DNA of 23,248 nucleotides, taken from assembly GCA_900753975.1 (NCBI GenBank), contig CAAEBC010000007.1, positions 1 through 23,248 of the forward strand, written 5' to 3'. The DNA comes from Clostridia bacterium (GTDB taxonomy: Bacteria > Bacillota > Clostridia > TANB77 > UBA1234). Each line of letters opens with the position of its first letter. The first letter of the stretch is position 1. The notes beneath the pieces were generated by a model. It searched no databases. It was not told the DNA's origin and saw nothing but the letters and a program-made list of their open reading frames with translations. The position numbers and the translations under genes were made by a program. Shown in pieces: positions 13,975 to 23,077 of the stretch.

Positions 13975-15648
13975 TTGAAGAAAATCAAAAAAAGTATAGT
14001 AGTATTATTATTGTTGGCAGTTTTAGCAGTGCCAGGAGTGGTTAATGCAGAAAGGGTTTATCCAAACGGAAAAGGGTCTTATATGTATCCTAGCACTGGT
14101 ACAGTAACAACAATAGAAAACGTTGCTGTAACAATAACAGAACCAGTATATGGTGGAAAAGTAGACAGATCTCCAAATTTAGGAACAGATAAGTTAAAAG
14201 TAAATTACTTATATTGGTTTGATAAAAATGGTTCATCATACACAAAGGACACATTTGAAGAAGGCAGATATAGTTTACGCGTATGGCTACTTTCTACTGA
14301 TAATAGTAAATATCAAATATCTGAAAACTTAAAAGCAACAATAAACGGAGAGAATGCTACAACATACACAAAATCAGGTGTGTACTACGTACAAAAAGAG
14401 TTTTTCATAGAAAAAAACGCAACAGAAATAAAAGAAGTAAAACTAAATGTTTCAAACATTGAATTAGGCAAAAAAGTTTCTGACTGTAAAGTAACAGTAC
14501 CAGCAGATGCACCTTATACAGCCGAATTAGAAATGTATGAAAATACACCAACGAGTGTTCCAAGGTTAGAAAACGACCATGTATTTGCAAGTGGTAAAAA
14601 GTATCGTGTTTTGGTTAATTTATTTGCAAAAGATGGATATGCATTTGCAAAGGACTTAAAGGGAACAATAAACGATATCGCAGAAACAAGATATAGCAAA
14701 ATAGATGGTAAACACAGAATGGTAGTAGATATAGTTTTACCTGAGGTAGAAGTAGTAGAAGAAATAAAAGAAGTAAAAGTAAAAGTTTCAAATCTTGAAA
14801 CAGGAAAAAAAGCTTCTGACTGTAAACTAACAATTCCATCAGGAGCTCCATATACAGCTGAAATGGAAATAGATATAAAAGATGACGCAAAAGCTACTTT
14901 GAAAATGATGGATCCAAATGATGAATTTGAAGCTGAGAAAAGCTACCGTGTAACAGTAGAATTATATGCAAAAGATGGATACACATTTGCCAAAGACCTT
15001 AAAGGAACAATTAATGGTATAAAAGAAACAAAATATGTAACAATCTCAAATAAAAATAGAATATATGTAGATGTAGTTATGCCAAAAATAGAAGAATCTG
15101 AAGAATACACATGGTCAAAAGCATCAGAATGGGCAGAGCCAGAACTAAAAGAAGCAAGCAAAGAAAATTTGATTCCAGAAATATTTGATGAAGCAAATTT
15201 AACTAAAAACATAACAAGAAAAGAATTTGCACACACAGTAGTAAAAATGTATGAAAAAATTACAGGACAAAAAGCTGTTCCAATTGCTAAAAATCCATTT
15301 ACTGACACTAAAGATAAAGAAGTATTAAAAGCATATAATATTGGAATAACAAATGGTACATCAGACACAACATTTTCACCAGATGCTCTAATCACAAGAG
15401 AGCAAATGGCAACAATGATGACAAGAGCATTAACAAAAGCAGGAAAAGACACATCAAGACCAGCATCAGCTAAATTATTTGCAGACGATTCAGAATTTAG
15501 TGGATATGCAAAAGATAGCATATATTACATGTCTTCTATAGAAATAATAAAAGGTGTAGGAGAAAACAAATTTAATGCAAAAGGAAACGCATCTAGAGAA
15601 CAAGCATTAGCAATCTCAATCAGATGTGTAAAAAAATTAAATAAATAA
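13975..15648 (+). CDS. SLH-domain surface protein with three ~110-residue repeats
   Basis: 557 residues. Signal peptide MKKIKKSIVVLLLLAVLAVP to about 25. Three tandem beta-rich repeats follow: about 30-148, 149-260 and 262-370. The last two are very alike (VSNLETGKKASDC, APYTAEME, then DGYTFAKDLKGTING). SLH motifs lie at about 377-557; the first is degenerate, the other two clear (ITNGTSDTTFSP with ITREQMATMM; GVGENKFNAKGNASREQAL). It is probably bound to pyruvylated secondary cell-wall polymer. The start is TTG 13975 because AGGAGG ends 8-9 nt before it; the in-frame ATG 13969 is only 1-2 nt from it. A collapsed copy of this gene lies at 8878. Confidence 0.88.
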   Translation: MKKIKKSIVVLLLLAVLAVPGVVNAERVYPNGKGSYMYPSTGTVTTIENVAVTITEPVYGGKVDRSPNLGTDKLKVNYLYWFDKNGSSYTKDTFEEGRYSLRVWLLSTDNSKYQISENLKATINGENATTYTKSGVYYVQKEFFIEKNATEIKEVKLNVSNIELGKKVSDCKVTVPADAPYTAELEMYENTPTSVPRLENDHVFASGKKYRVLVNLFAKDGYAFAKDLKGTINDIAETRYSKIDGKHRMVVDIVLPEVEVVEEIKEVKVKVSNLETGKKASDCKLTIPSGAPYTAEMEIDIKDDAKATLKMMDPNDEFEAEKSYRVTVELYAKDGYTFAKDLKGTINGIKETKYVTISNKNRIYVDVVMPKIEESEEYTWSKASEWAEPELKEASKENLIPEIFDEANLTKNITRKEFAHTVVKMYEKITGQKAVPIAKNPFTDTKDKEVLKAYNIGITNGTSDTTFSPDALITREQMATMMTRALTKAGKDTSRPASAKLFADDSEFSGYAKDSIYYMSSIEIIKGVGENKFNAKGNASREQALAISIRCVKKLNK

Positions 15649-15684
15649 TAAAAAATCGATAACGAAGGAAAAAGTTTCAAAATT

Positions 15685-15723
15685 AGGGGGCGGAACAAAA
15701 CCGATAACTTTTGTCCGCCCCTT
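15685..15723 (+). terminator. terminator-like hairpin after the first SLH gene
   Basis: GGGGCGGA (15687-15694) pairs with TCCGCCCC (15714-15721), extended inward by CAAAA/TTTTG across one bulged A. The loop carries CGATAACTTTTGT, also found in the remnant's terminator. There is no long T-run right after it; a REP-like unit begins at once (15723). Confidence 0.75.
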
Positions 15724-15751
15724 AACAAATAGGGACATTCCTTTTTGTTAA
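15723..15751 (+). repeat. REP-like palindromic repeat, copy 4
   Basis: Left half TAACAAATAGGGAC, centre ATT, right half CCTTTTTGTTAA. It abuts the terminator stem of the first SLH gene and lies 39 nt before the small-protein gene at 15790. Confidence 0.85.
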
Positions 15752-15789
15752 GATGTTAAAACGAAAGTGGTGCTAAGGAGGGAAAAGGT

Positions 15790-16140
15790 ATGAAGTGGTG
15801 GACGTTTGCAATAGTTTTTATATTAGTATTATTTGCTATATTCTATATTGTAAAGAATAAAAAAATAAAAATTGACATACTTGATGGTGACGGAATGGTA
15901 TATAAGGGACATTCGACAAGTGAATTAGAAGAAATGGCACTAATATATTACACAAAAAAATACAACTACAAACCATCACATGCAGAAGCATTTGTTGACG
16001 AAAAAGATGAGAATATAATAAACATACATTTATATGATATTGTAGACGATCACACTGCAACTGTTGATTGGTATGCAGTAGACAAATATACAGCAGAAGG
16101 AACCAATATCCTTGGCGAAGAAATAGATTTGATGGAATAA
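15790..16140 (+). CDS. small one-TM protein of unknown function
   Basis: 116 residues: one N-terminal membrane helix (about 3-21, WWTFAIVFILVLFAIFYIV), a basic stop-transfer cluster KNKKIK, then a soluble acidic domain (with DGDGMVYKGHSTSELEEMAL and IYYTKKYNYKPSHAEAF). The basic cluster after the helix is ambiguous for topology. Start ATG, with TAAGGAGGG 8 nt upstream. It is followed 26 nt later by a DUF6935-like gene in the same direction, so the two probably form a unit. I do not recognise the family. Confidence 0.75.
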   Translation: MKWWTFAIVFILVLFAIFYIVKNKKIKIDILDGDGMVYKGHSTSELEEMALIYYTKKYNYKPSHAEAFVDEKDENIINIHLYDIVDDHTATVDWYAVDKYTAEGTNILGEEIDLME

Positions 16141-16166
16141 TACAAAAACAGAAAGGAGGAGAAGAA

Positions 16167-16667
16167 GTGTCGAATTTTAAAACGGAAACATTTGAATTTA
16201 GTGAAATACCAAGCACATTGGATGAACTAAAATCGTTACCGGAAGCTAAATTAGAAACGCCGTTTATGACAGCAGCACTAACAGTTTTAGCTTTGTGCAG
16301 ATACGAAAAAGATGTTAATAGTGCAATAGAGATGATAAATTTTCTAAAAGGGCCTGTGGATTTAACAGAATATGATAAACAATTTTTAAGGGATAGGCTT
16401 AAAGGAAAGTCTTACGTTCCAAGATCATATTTTGAAGGAACTAGCCCAGAAAATGATTATACACCACCAGTTCCACTTACGATTAAAGTTTTTGAATATG
16501 CTTATTCGTATAGTGAAGATGGTTATGCAATGCTTGAGATTCGTTCATCTGGAGCAGACAGTCCAAGGCAAATAAAATTAAGAAAGAAAGGTAACGAATG
16601 GTTTTTGTGGCAACAATATTTATTGCCTGATATTAGAACACCAAAAAAAGATGATGCGTGGGCTTAA
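16167..16667 (+). CDS. DUF6935-like protein
   Basis: 166 residues, no signal peptide or membrane helix. Landmarks are LPEAKLETPFMTAALTVLAL, INFLKGPVDL, KQFLRDRLKGKSYVP, SYFEGTSPENDYTPP, then RSSGADSPRQIKLRKKGNEW. This pattern (FLKGP, FLRDRL, SSGADSP) is what I recall for DUF6935, a clostridial family of unknown function; recalled, not searched. Start GTG 16167 with AAAGGAGGA 6 nt upstream; longer in-frame starts lie inside the preceding gene and have no ribosome site. It sits between the one-TM protein and the giant SLH protein, 50 nt before the latter, so co-transcription is likely. A link to surface-protein assembly would be guesswork. Confidence 0.8.
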   Translation: MSNFKTETFEFSEIPSTLDELKSLPEAKLETPFMTAALTVLALCRYEKDVNSAIEMINFLKGPVDLTEYDKQFLRDRLKGKSYVPRSYFEGTSPENDYTPPVPLTIKVFEYAYSYSEDGYAMLEIRSSGADSPRQIKLRKKGNEWFLWQQYLLPDIRTPKKDDAWA

Positions 16668-16717
16668 AAAGGTATATAAAAATTTGCAAATAAAAATAAT
16701 TAAGGAGGTTTTTAATT

Positions 16718-19700
16718 GTGACAAAAGTGGAAGAAAAAAGTTTTATGAAAAATAAAACAAAATACTTGATAACGACATTTATTATGGTGTTATCTTTTAT
16801 GCTTGTTTGGTTTACCAACGTAAATGCAGCGACAACTGCAGAAGTTGCTAATAATTCTGAGCTAGAAGAAAAAATGAATGATAATGTAACAGACGTAGTT
16901 AAACTTACTAGTGACATTACATTAAGAGAAGATTTTGATACAACTTTCTCTATTGAAAAGTCAAAAACTTTGGATTTTAATGGTTTTACATTAACTATAC
17001 CAGAACATTATAGGTTAAAACTAATTTACCGCAATACTTTGGATTTAAAATTCATTAATTCAAATAGTTCTAAAAGAGCAAAACTTAATCTTTTAACTGA
17101 TGTAGGCGCAACACCAATTTATAACGAAATTATGAAAGCTGAGGCTATTGTTAATTTTGAAATGGATGGTATAGATGTTGAATATATAAAAGATTTTGAC
17201 AGTTTTTGGCAAACTGCTGGTGATTATAGATTTAATAATGTGATTTTTAAAAATCTAAAAGTTACTGGATTTTATGAAATGGTAGATACTAGAACATATA
17301 AAACAACAAAATTTTCAAATGTTACTAAAGAAAGCAAAAATGGACCTTCACAAACATTTTTGATAAAAAGTAGCTCTTTAATAGTTAATGATGTAGTTGA
17401 TGCTGATTCAGTTATTGAGTATCATGATAGCGAAGGCACTAAAATAGCAAATAGAACAGCAACGCTTGATTCTATTAATACTCATAGGGGTCCAATTACA
17501 GTTAAGAAAAAAGAAGTTCAAACAATAACGGCTACAACAGAAGATGAATTAATAAATGCAGCTAATCAAATTAATAATAGTAAAGACACTATTATTAAAT
17601 TAGGTGGAGATATTAAGTTGACAAAGTTTCTTGGATTTTATGTTTTAGGTAATGTTACCTTGGATTTAGCAGGTAATACTCTTGATGTAACAGAAAACAA
17701 TTTAACATTCTATTATGGTTATAAAGATGAAAATAATTATAATTTTAGAAGTAATCTAACCATTAAAGATAGTGGCAATGGTAATAATGGTAAAATAATT
17801 GGAAAAGGATTTAATGGTAGAACAAGACTATCTACTTTAGATATGGTTGAAGAATTAAAAAATTTACCTAAGACTTATGGTTTTACTATTGATGGAGGAA
17901 CTTATGCTGTTACTGGAACAAGTTCGTGGGATGAATATATATTTGATGTATTTTCTGATTCAGAGCCTATGGAGCAAAACATTACTTTAAATGTTAATGT
18001 TAAAAAAGGTATTTTCGAAGTTGGAAAAGTAGATGGTGGAATATTTCATTTTCCTTCATCTGATAAGACTAATATGAAGGCAAACTTCAATTTTGAAACA
18101 CTTATGGCAAAAGGTCTAGGTGTTAAACTAGGATTTAATATTTTAGGTGATAAAAGAATTGAAGAAGTAATACCAAATGATACAAAATTATATTATACTG
18201 ATAGTAATCAAGTAATTGAACTAGAAGATAGAAAAACATTGGTTACAAATGTTAGAGCTAGCACAGATAATAGTTATCCACAATATATTAAACTTGCTAA
18301 AGAAACAGGTTTAAGTGTAAATAATGTTACATTACCAAATGTTACATTTGGATATACTGTTGTGCCAGAAGCAACAATTAATATTACTAATATTGGTGCG
18401 GATGAGTTAAAAATTACTAATGTAACAGTATCTGATACAGATAAATTTGAAATCATTGGTTCTACACAACCAACAATTGGTATTGGTATAACAAATACCG
18501 ATTTTAAAGTAAAAGCAAAGACAGGACTTGATGCTGGAGAATATAAAGCAACAATTACTCTAACAGATGCAAACAGTGAAACATGTAAAGCAACAGTTAC
18601 ATTAAATGTTAGTAAAAAAGAACTTACAGGATTAGGAATTAGTTTCGATCCTAATACTTGGAAATATGGAGAAGCAACTCAAACTCCTACTATAACCGGA
18701 GTAGAAAAACTTACAACAGAAGAATATAAAGTTACATATTCAAAAGAAACAGGCGAAAATTTAGGTGAAACGCAACCTACGTCAGTTGGAGAATACAAGG
18801 CAACATTAAGTGTTACAAGTACTAATTATTTTGCTAGTGATGTAACAACCACTTTTGAAATAAAACCAAACCCTAGAAGTGTGTCTGTATCAACAGAACA
18901 AGAATTAATAGATGCAGTAAAAGGACTTGATCCTGCAATATATGAAGTAAAATTGGCAAATGATATTACTTTAACAAAGTTTCTAAATTTTTATGTTGTA
19001 AATGACATTACTCTTGAATTAAATGGGCAAACATTAGATATAGGTTCCAATGGTCTTTCATTTAGTTATGGACAGTCTGATTATGATGAAACAAATAACG
19101 AGTACTATTATAACTTTAATAGTAAATTAACTATTAAGGATAGTAGTAGTAGTAAAACTGGTAAGATTCTTTCAAAAGAAAATATTTTCTTTAATTATTA
19201 TGATACTAATCATGATGGGGAAATAAAAAAATTTGGATTAACTATTGATGGTGGATATTATGAAATGATTAGTTCAAGGCCTAATTTCTTTGAATTCTTT
19301 TCTAGAGATCACGAAACAAATGGTAAAAATCTTACTGTTGATGTAAATATAAAAGATGCTGTATTTAAATTAAGTGATGATAAGTATCTTTTTGGTACTA
19401 TATCAAATTCTGTTTCGGACATTAAATTTAATTTTAATTTTGAGTCATTGAAAGTGCTAGGATTTAAAAATAAATTAGGTAGTTTAAAATTGGGTGAAAT
19501 GAAATTAGATGATGTAGTAGATCCTAATTCTAAAGCATACTTTCAAAAACTACCTTATACAACAGGAGCTCCAGTTTTAGAAGAAGCAGATAGAAATACT
19601 TTAGTTGAAAATTTCTATGCATCTGGAGGAGAAAATCCTTACATTATTATAAAAAAAGTTAATGGCTTTGAAGTAAATAATGTAGAAATAAGTGAAACTT

Positions 19701-22700
19701 ATAATGAAACACCTAGTCTTAAGGATATATCGATTAAAAATATTAGCGAAAATGCTTTACAAGTAAAAAGTGTAACAGTAGATAGTTCTAATTTTATAGT
19801 TGAAGGACCTAGCACACAACCAACAGTTGATGCTAGTGCAACAAATACCGACTATAAAATTAAGGCAATAGAAGGACTTTCTGTTGGAACTTACACAGCA
19901 ACAATTACTGTAACAGATGCAAACGATGAAACATATACAGCAACAGTTACATTAAATGTTAGTGCAAAAGCACTTACAGGACTAGGAATTAATGGCGTTC
20001 CTAGCACATGGGAATATGGTACAGCTCAAACTCCAACAGCAACAGGGGTTGATGGCTTAACAGTTACTGATTATGAAATTGTTTATTCAAAGAAAAACGA
20101 AGACAGTACTTATACAAATTTAGGAACAGTATTACCTAAATTAGTAGGTGAATATAAAGCAACATTAAAAATTAAGAATTCAAACTATACAGCAAGTGAA
20201 GCTAGTGTTGATTTTTCAATCACACCAATTACTACAGAAGTAAAAGTTAAAAGCCATGACGAAACATTTACTTATGATGGAACAGAGCATACAAAAAATG
20301 TTTATGATGTGTTATGGGCAAATAATGCAAGTCCAGTAATTGATAATAAATTACCTAATGGTGATTTAGTTACTGCAGTAATTACTGGTAAAGTAAAAGA
20401 TGTTAAAGACACAAAAATTGAAAATAATACAATAGGAAAAATTACAATAACAAATACTACTGGAGATGATGTAACTAGTTGTTATTCTAATATTGTAAGA
20501 GCAGCAGGTAAATTAACAGTAAACCCAATTACAACACCAATAGTTGTAACAGCTGATTCAGATACTAAACCATATGATGGTACAGACTTAACAAAAAATA
20601 CTTATACATATAATGATGGTGTATTACTAACTGGCGATACATTAGAAGCTACAATTACTGGTAGCCAAAAATTTGTAGGTACTTCAAATAATACTGTAAG
20701 CAATGTTAAAGTAGTGAGAAATGGTGAAGATATTACTTCTAACTATACAATGGGAACACATGTAGATGGAACACTTGAAGTAACAAGTGCAGAGCAACCT
20801 TTAGTAGTTGCAGATCAATCTGTAAAAGTTAATGGTTCTATAACAAAAGGTTATTTAGAACAATCAGTAACCGGAAATGAAGGAAACATTGATTTTACTA
20901 TTAAATCAGGAACAGCACTTACTTATGATGCTACAAATGAAGAATATGTTGCAGGAGCAACTGCAGGTGATGTTGTAATGACTGTTACAGCAGCAAAAGT
21001 AGATCTTGGTGGAGATAATACACCTGAATGGAAAGAAACATCAAAAGACTTTACAATTCATGTTATAAATAAAACTGATGTAAATATTACAGGACTTAAC
21101 AATAATGAAGAATTTACTTATGATGGAAATCCTAAAATGCCAACAGGAACAATTAGTGTTGATGCTGGAACAATAAATGTAAGTGATTTAGAAGTTAAGT
21201 ACGAAGGAACAGGTTCTACAACATATAATGCTGATACAGCGCCAACAAATGTTGGAACTTATAAGGTAACATATAAGGTGCCAGAAGCTAACACAAGTTA
21301 TGTAGGAACATATAGCGTAGAATTTAGCATTAAAAAAGCTGGGCTTGATAAAGTAACTCTAGTTAAAGATACTTTTGAATATACAGGTAGTGATATTACT
21401 CCTACATTAAATAATGTAAATGATAAAATAGAAATATCAGGTATTACTACAGCAAAAAATGTATCAAATAATACTATTACTGCAAAAATTAAAGATATAT
21501 CTAATTATGAGTGGAAAGATGCTACAACTACAGATTTAGTTTTAAATTGGTCTATCACACAAGCAACACCAGACTATACAGTACCAACTGGACTTACTGG
21601 TGTAAAAGGAGAAACATTAAATGATGTAACTTTACCTAGTGGATTTACTTGGAATGATACAACAGTTGTATTAACAGCTGGAACAAATACATATAAGGCA
21701 ACATATACTCCACTTGATACTACAAACTATAAAACACTAACTGATATTGATATTGAAGTTAATGTTAAAGATAAGTTTGATGTAATAACATCAGTTAATG
21801 GTGGAAATGGAACAATTACACCAAGTAAAATAGGTGTTATTGAAGGAACTAAAGAAGAAATAACATTTACACCAAACTCAGGCTATGTAGTAAGCAAAGT
21901 AATGGTAAATGAAGTAGAAAAAACAAGCGAAGTAGAAAATAACAAAATAGAAATAACAGTAACAGAAGAGATGACAGTAGAAGTAACATATAAGAGAAAA
22001 TACACAGGTGGCGGTGGCGGAAGCACAACTACAACAAAATATAAGATAACAGTAACAGAAGGTAAAAACGGAAGCATAACGCCAAATGGAGTAGTAAAAG
22101 TAGAAAAAGGTGAAGACCAAACATTTAAGATAAAAGCAGAAAAAGGCTATGAAATAGCAGATGTATTAGTAGACGGAAAGAGCGTAGGAGCAGTGGCAAA
22201 ATATACATTTAAAAATGTAAAAGCAAAACACACAATAGAAGCAACATTTAAGAAAGTAGAAATGCCAGAGCAAAAACCAGAAGAAAAAGAAACATTCAAA
22301 GATGTTAAGAAAAACGATTGGTATTATGAAGCAGTAGAGTATGTAGCAAATAAAGGCTTAATGAATGGAACAGGAAACGATGAATTTACTCCAGATGCAA
22401 ATACAACAAGAGGAATGATAGTAACAATACTATATCGTTTAGAAGGTTCGCCAGAAGTTTCAATGAGCACATTTACAGATGTAGCAAATACAGAGTATTA
22501 TGCAAAAGCAGTAGCTTGGGCAGAGAAAAATGGAATTGTAAATGGTTACGGCGAAGGAAAATTTGGACCAAATGACGTAATAACAAGAGAGCAATTAGCA
22601 GCAATAATGTATCGTTATTCAAATTACAAAAAATATAATACATCAGTAGGTGAAGATACAAATATCTTAAGTTATAACGACATATCAGAATTATCAGAAT

Positions 22701-22840
22701 ACGCAGTATCTTCAATGCAATGGGCTTGCGGAGCAGGCTTAGTAAACGGTATTGGCGATGGCAAATTAGCACCAAAAGGAAACGCAACAAGAGCACAACT
22801 AGCAACAATACTAATGAGATATTGCGAGAGCAACAAATAG
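16718..22840 (+). CDS. giant SLH-anchored surface protein with duplicated beta-helix units
   Basis: 2040 residues, cell-surface. Signal peptide to about residue 38 (VNA-ATT). A short beta-helix-like region (40-265), then two long homologous units (about 268-720 and 721-1171), each with a beta-helix-like part (TIDGG motifs, strand-rich) and Ig-like tails ending LTGLGI and GEYKATL. MBG/YDG-type Ig repeats follow (about 1172-1688; motifs FTYDGTEHTKN, KPYDGTDLTKN, FTYDGNPKMP), then two InlB B-type repeats (about 1688-1855) split by a Gly/Thr linker (GGGGGSTTTT), then three SLH motifs (about 1858-2036; REQLAAIMYRY, TRAQLATILMRY). The start is GTG 16718, AAGGAGG 9 nt upstream. Its stop codon lies inside a REP-like repeat. 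Adhesion or S-layer role inferred. Confidence 0.9.
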   Translation: MTKVEEKSFMKNKTKYLITTFIMVLSFMLVWFTNVNAATTAEVANNSELEEKMNDNVTDVVKLTSDITLREDFDTTFSIEKSKTLDFNGFTLTIPEHYRLKLIYRNTLDLKFINSNSSKRAKLNLLTDVGATPIYNEIMKAEAIVNFEMDGIDVEYIKDFDSFWQTAGDYRFNNVIFKNLKVTGFYEMVDTRTYKTTKFSNVTKESKNGPSQTFLIKSSSLIVNDVVDADSVIEYHDSEGTKIANRTATLDSINTHRGPITVKKKEVQTITATTEDELINAANQINNSKDTIIKLGGDIKLTKFLGFYVLGNVTLDLAGNTLDVTENNLTFYYGYKDENNYNFRSNLTIKDSGNGNNGKIIGKGFNGRTRLSTLDMVEELKNLPKTYGFTIDGGTYAVTGTSSWDEYIFDVFSDSEPMEQNITLNVNVKKGIFEVGKVDGGIFHFPSSDKTNMKANFNFETLMAKGLGVKLGFNILGDKRIEEVIPNDTKLYYTDSNQVIELEDRKTLVTNVRASTDNSYPQYIKLAKETGLSVNNVTLPNVTFGYTVVPEATINITNIGADELKITNVTVSDTDKFEIIGSTQPTIGIGITNTDFKVKAKTGLDAGEYKATITLTDANSETCKATVTLNVSKKELTGLGISFDPNTWKYGEATQTPTITGVEKLTTEEYKVTYSKETGENLGETQPTSVGEYKATLSVTSTNYFASDVTTTFEIKPNPRSVSVSTEQELIDAVKGLDPAIYEVKLANDITLTKFLNFYVVNDITLELNGQTLDIGSNGLSFSYGQSDYDETNNEYYYNFNSKLTIKDSSSSKTGKILSKENIFFNYYDTNHDGEIKKFGLTIDGGYYEMISSRPNFFEFFSRDHETNGKNLTVDVNIKDAVFKLSDDKYLFGTISNSVSDIKFNFNFESLKVLGFKNKLGSLKLGEMKLDDVVDPNSKAYFQKLPYTTGAPVLEEADRNTLVENFYASGGENPYIIIKKVNGFEVNNVEISETYNETPSLKDISIKNISENALQVKSVTVDSSNFIVEGPSTQPTVDASATNTDYKIKAIEGLSVGTYTATITVTDANDETYTATVTLNVSAKALTGLGINGVPSTWEYGTAQTPTATGVDGLTVTDYEIVYSKKNEDSTYTNLGTVLPKLVGEYKATLKIKNSNYTASEASVDFSITPITTEVKVKSHDETFTYDGTEHTKNVYDVLWANNASPVIDNKLPNGDLVTAVITGKVKDVKDTKIENNTIGKITITNTTGDDVTSCYSNIVRAAGKLTVNPITTPIVVTADSDTKPYDGTDLTKNTYTYNDGVLLTGDTLEATITGSQKFVGTSNNTVSNVKVVRNGEDITSNYTMGTHVDGTLEVTSAEQPLVVADQSVKVNGSITKGYLEQSVTGNEGNIDFTIKSGTALTYDATNEEYVAGATAGDVVMTVTAAKVDLGGDNTPEWKETSKDFTIHVINKTDVNITGLNNNEEFTYDGNPKMPTGTISVDAGTINVSDLEVKYEGTGSTTYNADTAPTNVGTYKVTYKVPEANTSYVGTYSVEFSIKKAGLDKVTLVKDTFEYTGSDITPTLNNVNDKIEISGITTAKNVSNNTITAKIKDISNYEWKDATTTDLVLNWSITQATPDYTVPTGLTGVKGETLNDVTLPSGFTWNDTTVVLTAGTNTYKATYTPLDTTNYKTLTDIDIEVNVKDKFDVITSVNGGNGTITPSKIGVIEGTKEEITFTPNSGYVVSKVMVNEVEKTSEVENNKIEITVTEEMTVEVTYKRKYTGGGGGSTTTTKYKITVTEGKNGSITPNGVVKVEKGEDQTFKIKAEKGYEIADVLVDGKSVGAVAKYTFKNVKAKHTIEATFKKVEMPEQKPEEKETFKDVKKNDWYYEAVEYVANKGLMNGTGNDEFTPDANTTRGMIVTILYRLEGSPEVSMSTFTDVANTEYYAKAVAWAEKNGIVNGYGEGKFGPNDVITREQLAAIMYRYSNYKKYNTSVGEDTNILSYNDISELSEYAVSSMQWACGAGLVNGIGDGKLAPKGNATRAQLATILMRYCESNK

Positions 22841-22859
22841 GGACAGTCCTTTTTGTTAA
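22832..22859 (+). repeat. REP-like palindromic repeat, copy 5, contains the SLH stop codon
   Basis: AACAAATAGGGAC, centre AGT, then CCTTTTTGTTAA. The bases AAC-AAA-TAG at 22832-22840 are read as Asn-Lys-stop by the giant SLH gene, so the repeat provides its last two codons and its stop. The centre differs from copies 1-4 (ATT). Confidence 0.85.
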
Positions 22860-22887
22860 CTAACTGAATATTTGAAATATTGAGAAT

Positions 22888-22936
22888 AAAAAACGGGGGA
22901 AAGCTATTCTTTAAAGATAGTTTGCCCCCGTTTTTT
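22888..22936. terminator. strong terminator after the giant SLH gene
   Basis: AAAAAACGGGGG (22888-22899) pairs perfectly with CCCCCGTTTTTT (22925-22936); an inner stem adds CTAT and TCTTT pairs. The run of T follows. It is bracketed by two REP-like copies and preceded by a small 7-1-7 palindrome AATATTT-G-AAATATT (22867-22881). Confidence 0.9.
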
Positions 22937-22965
22937 TCTAAAAAATGGGAAGCAACAAAGAGGGG

Positions 22966-22994
22966 AAACAAATAGGGACAATCCTTTTTGTTAA
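22966..22994 (+). repeat. REP-like palindromic repeat, copy 6, next to RAYT
   Basis: AAACAAATAGGGAC, centre AAT, then CCTTTTTGTTAA; ends 83 nt before the RAYT start. Its left flank (CAACAAAGAGGGGAAACAAA) resembles the left flank of copy 1 (AAACAAAAAGAGAAACAAA), so the mobile unit may extend further left. Confidence 0.85.
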
Positions 22995-23077
22995 TCTGAT
23001 ATAAAAAATCTAATGGTGCTTTTTGCAAAAATTATAAAAAACGAATGCAAAATAAGAAATAATGAAAGGAAAAAAGA

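Noticed and set aside
14943..15521. 192-residue minus-strand reading frame inside the SLH gene
   Set aside because: Low-complexity mirror of an A-rich gene, no ribosome site; the plus strand encodes clear repeats and SLH motifs.
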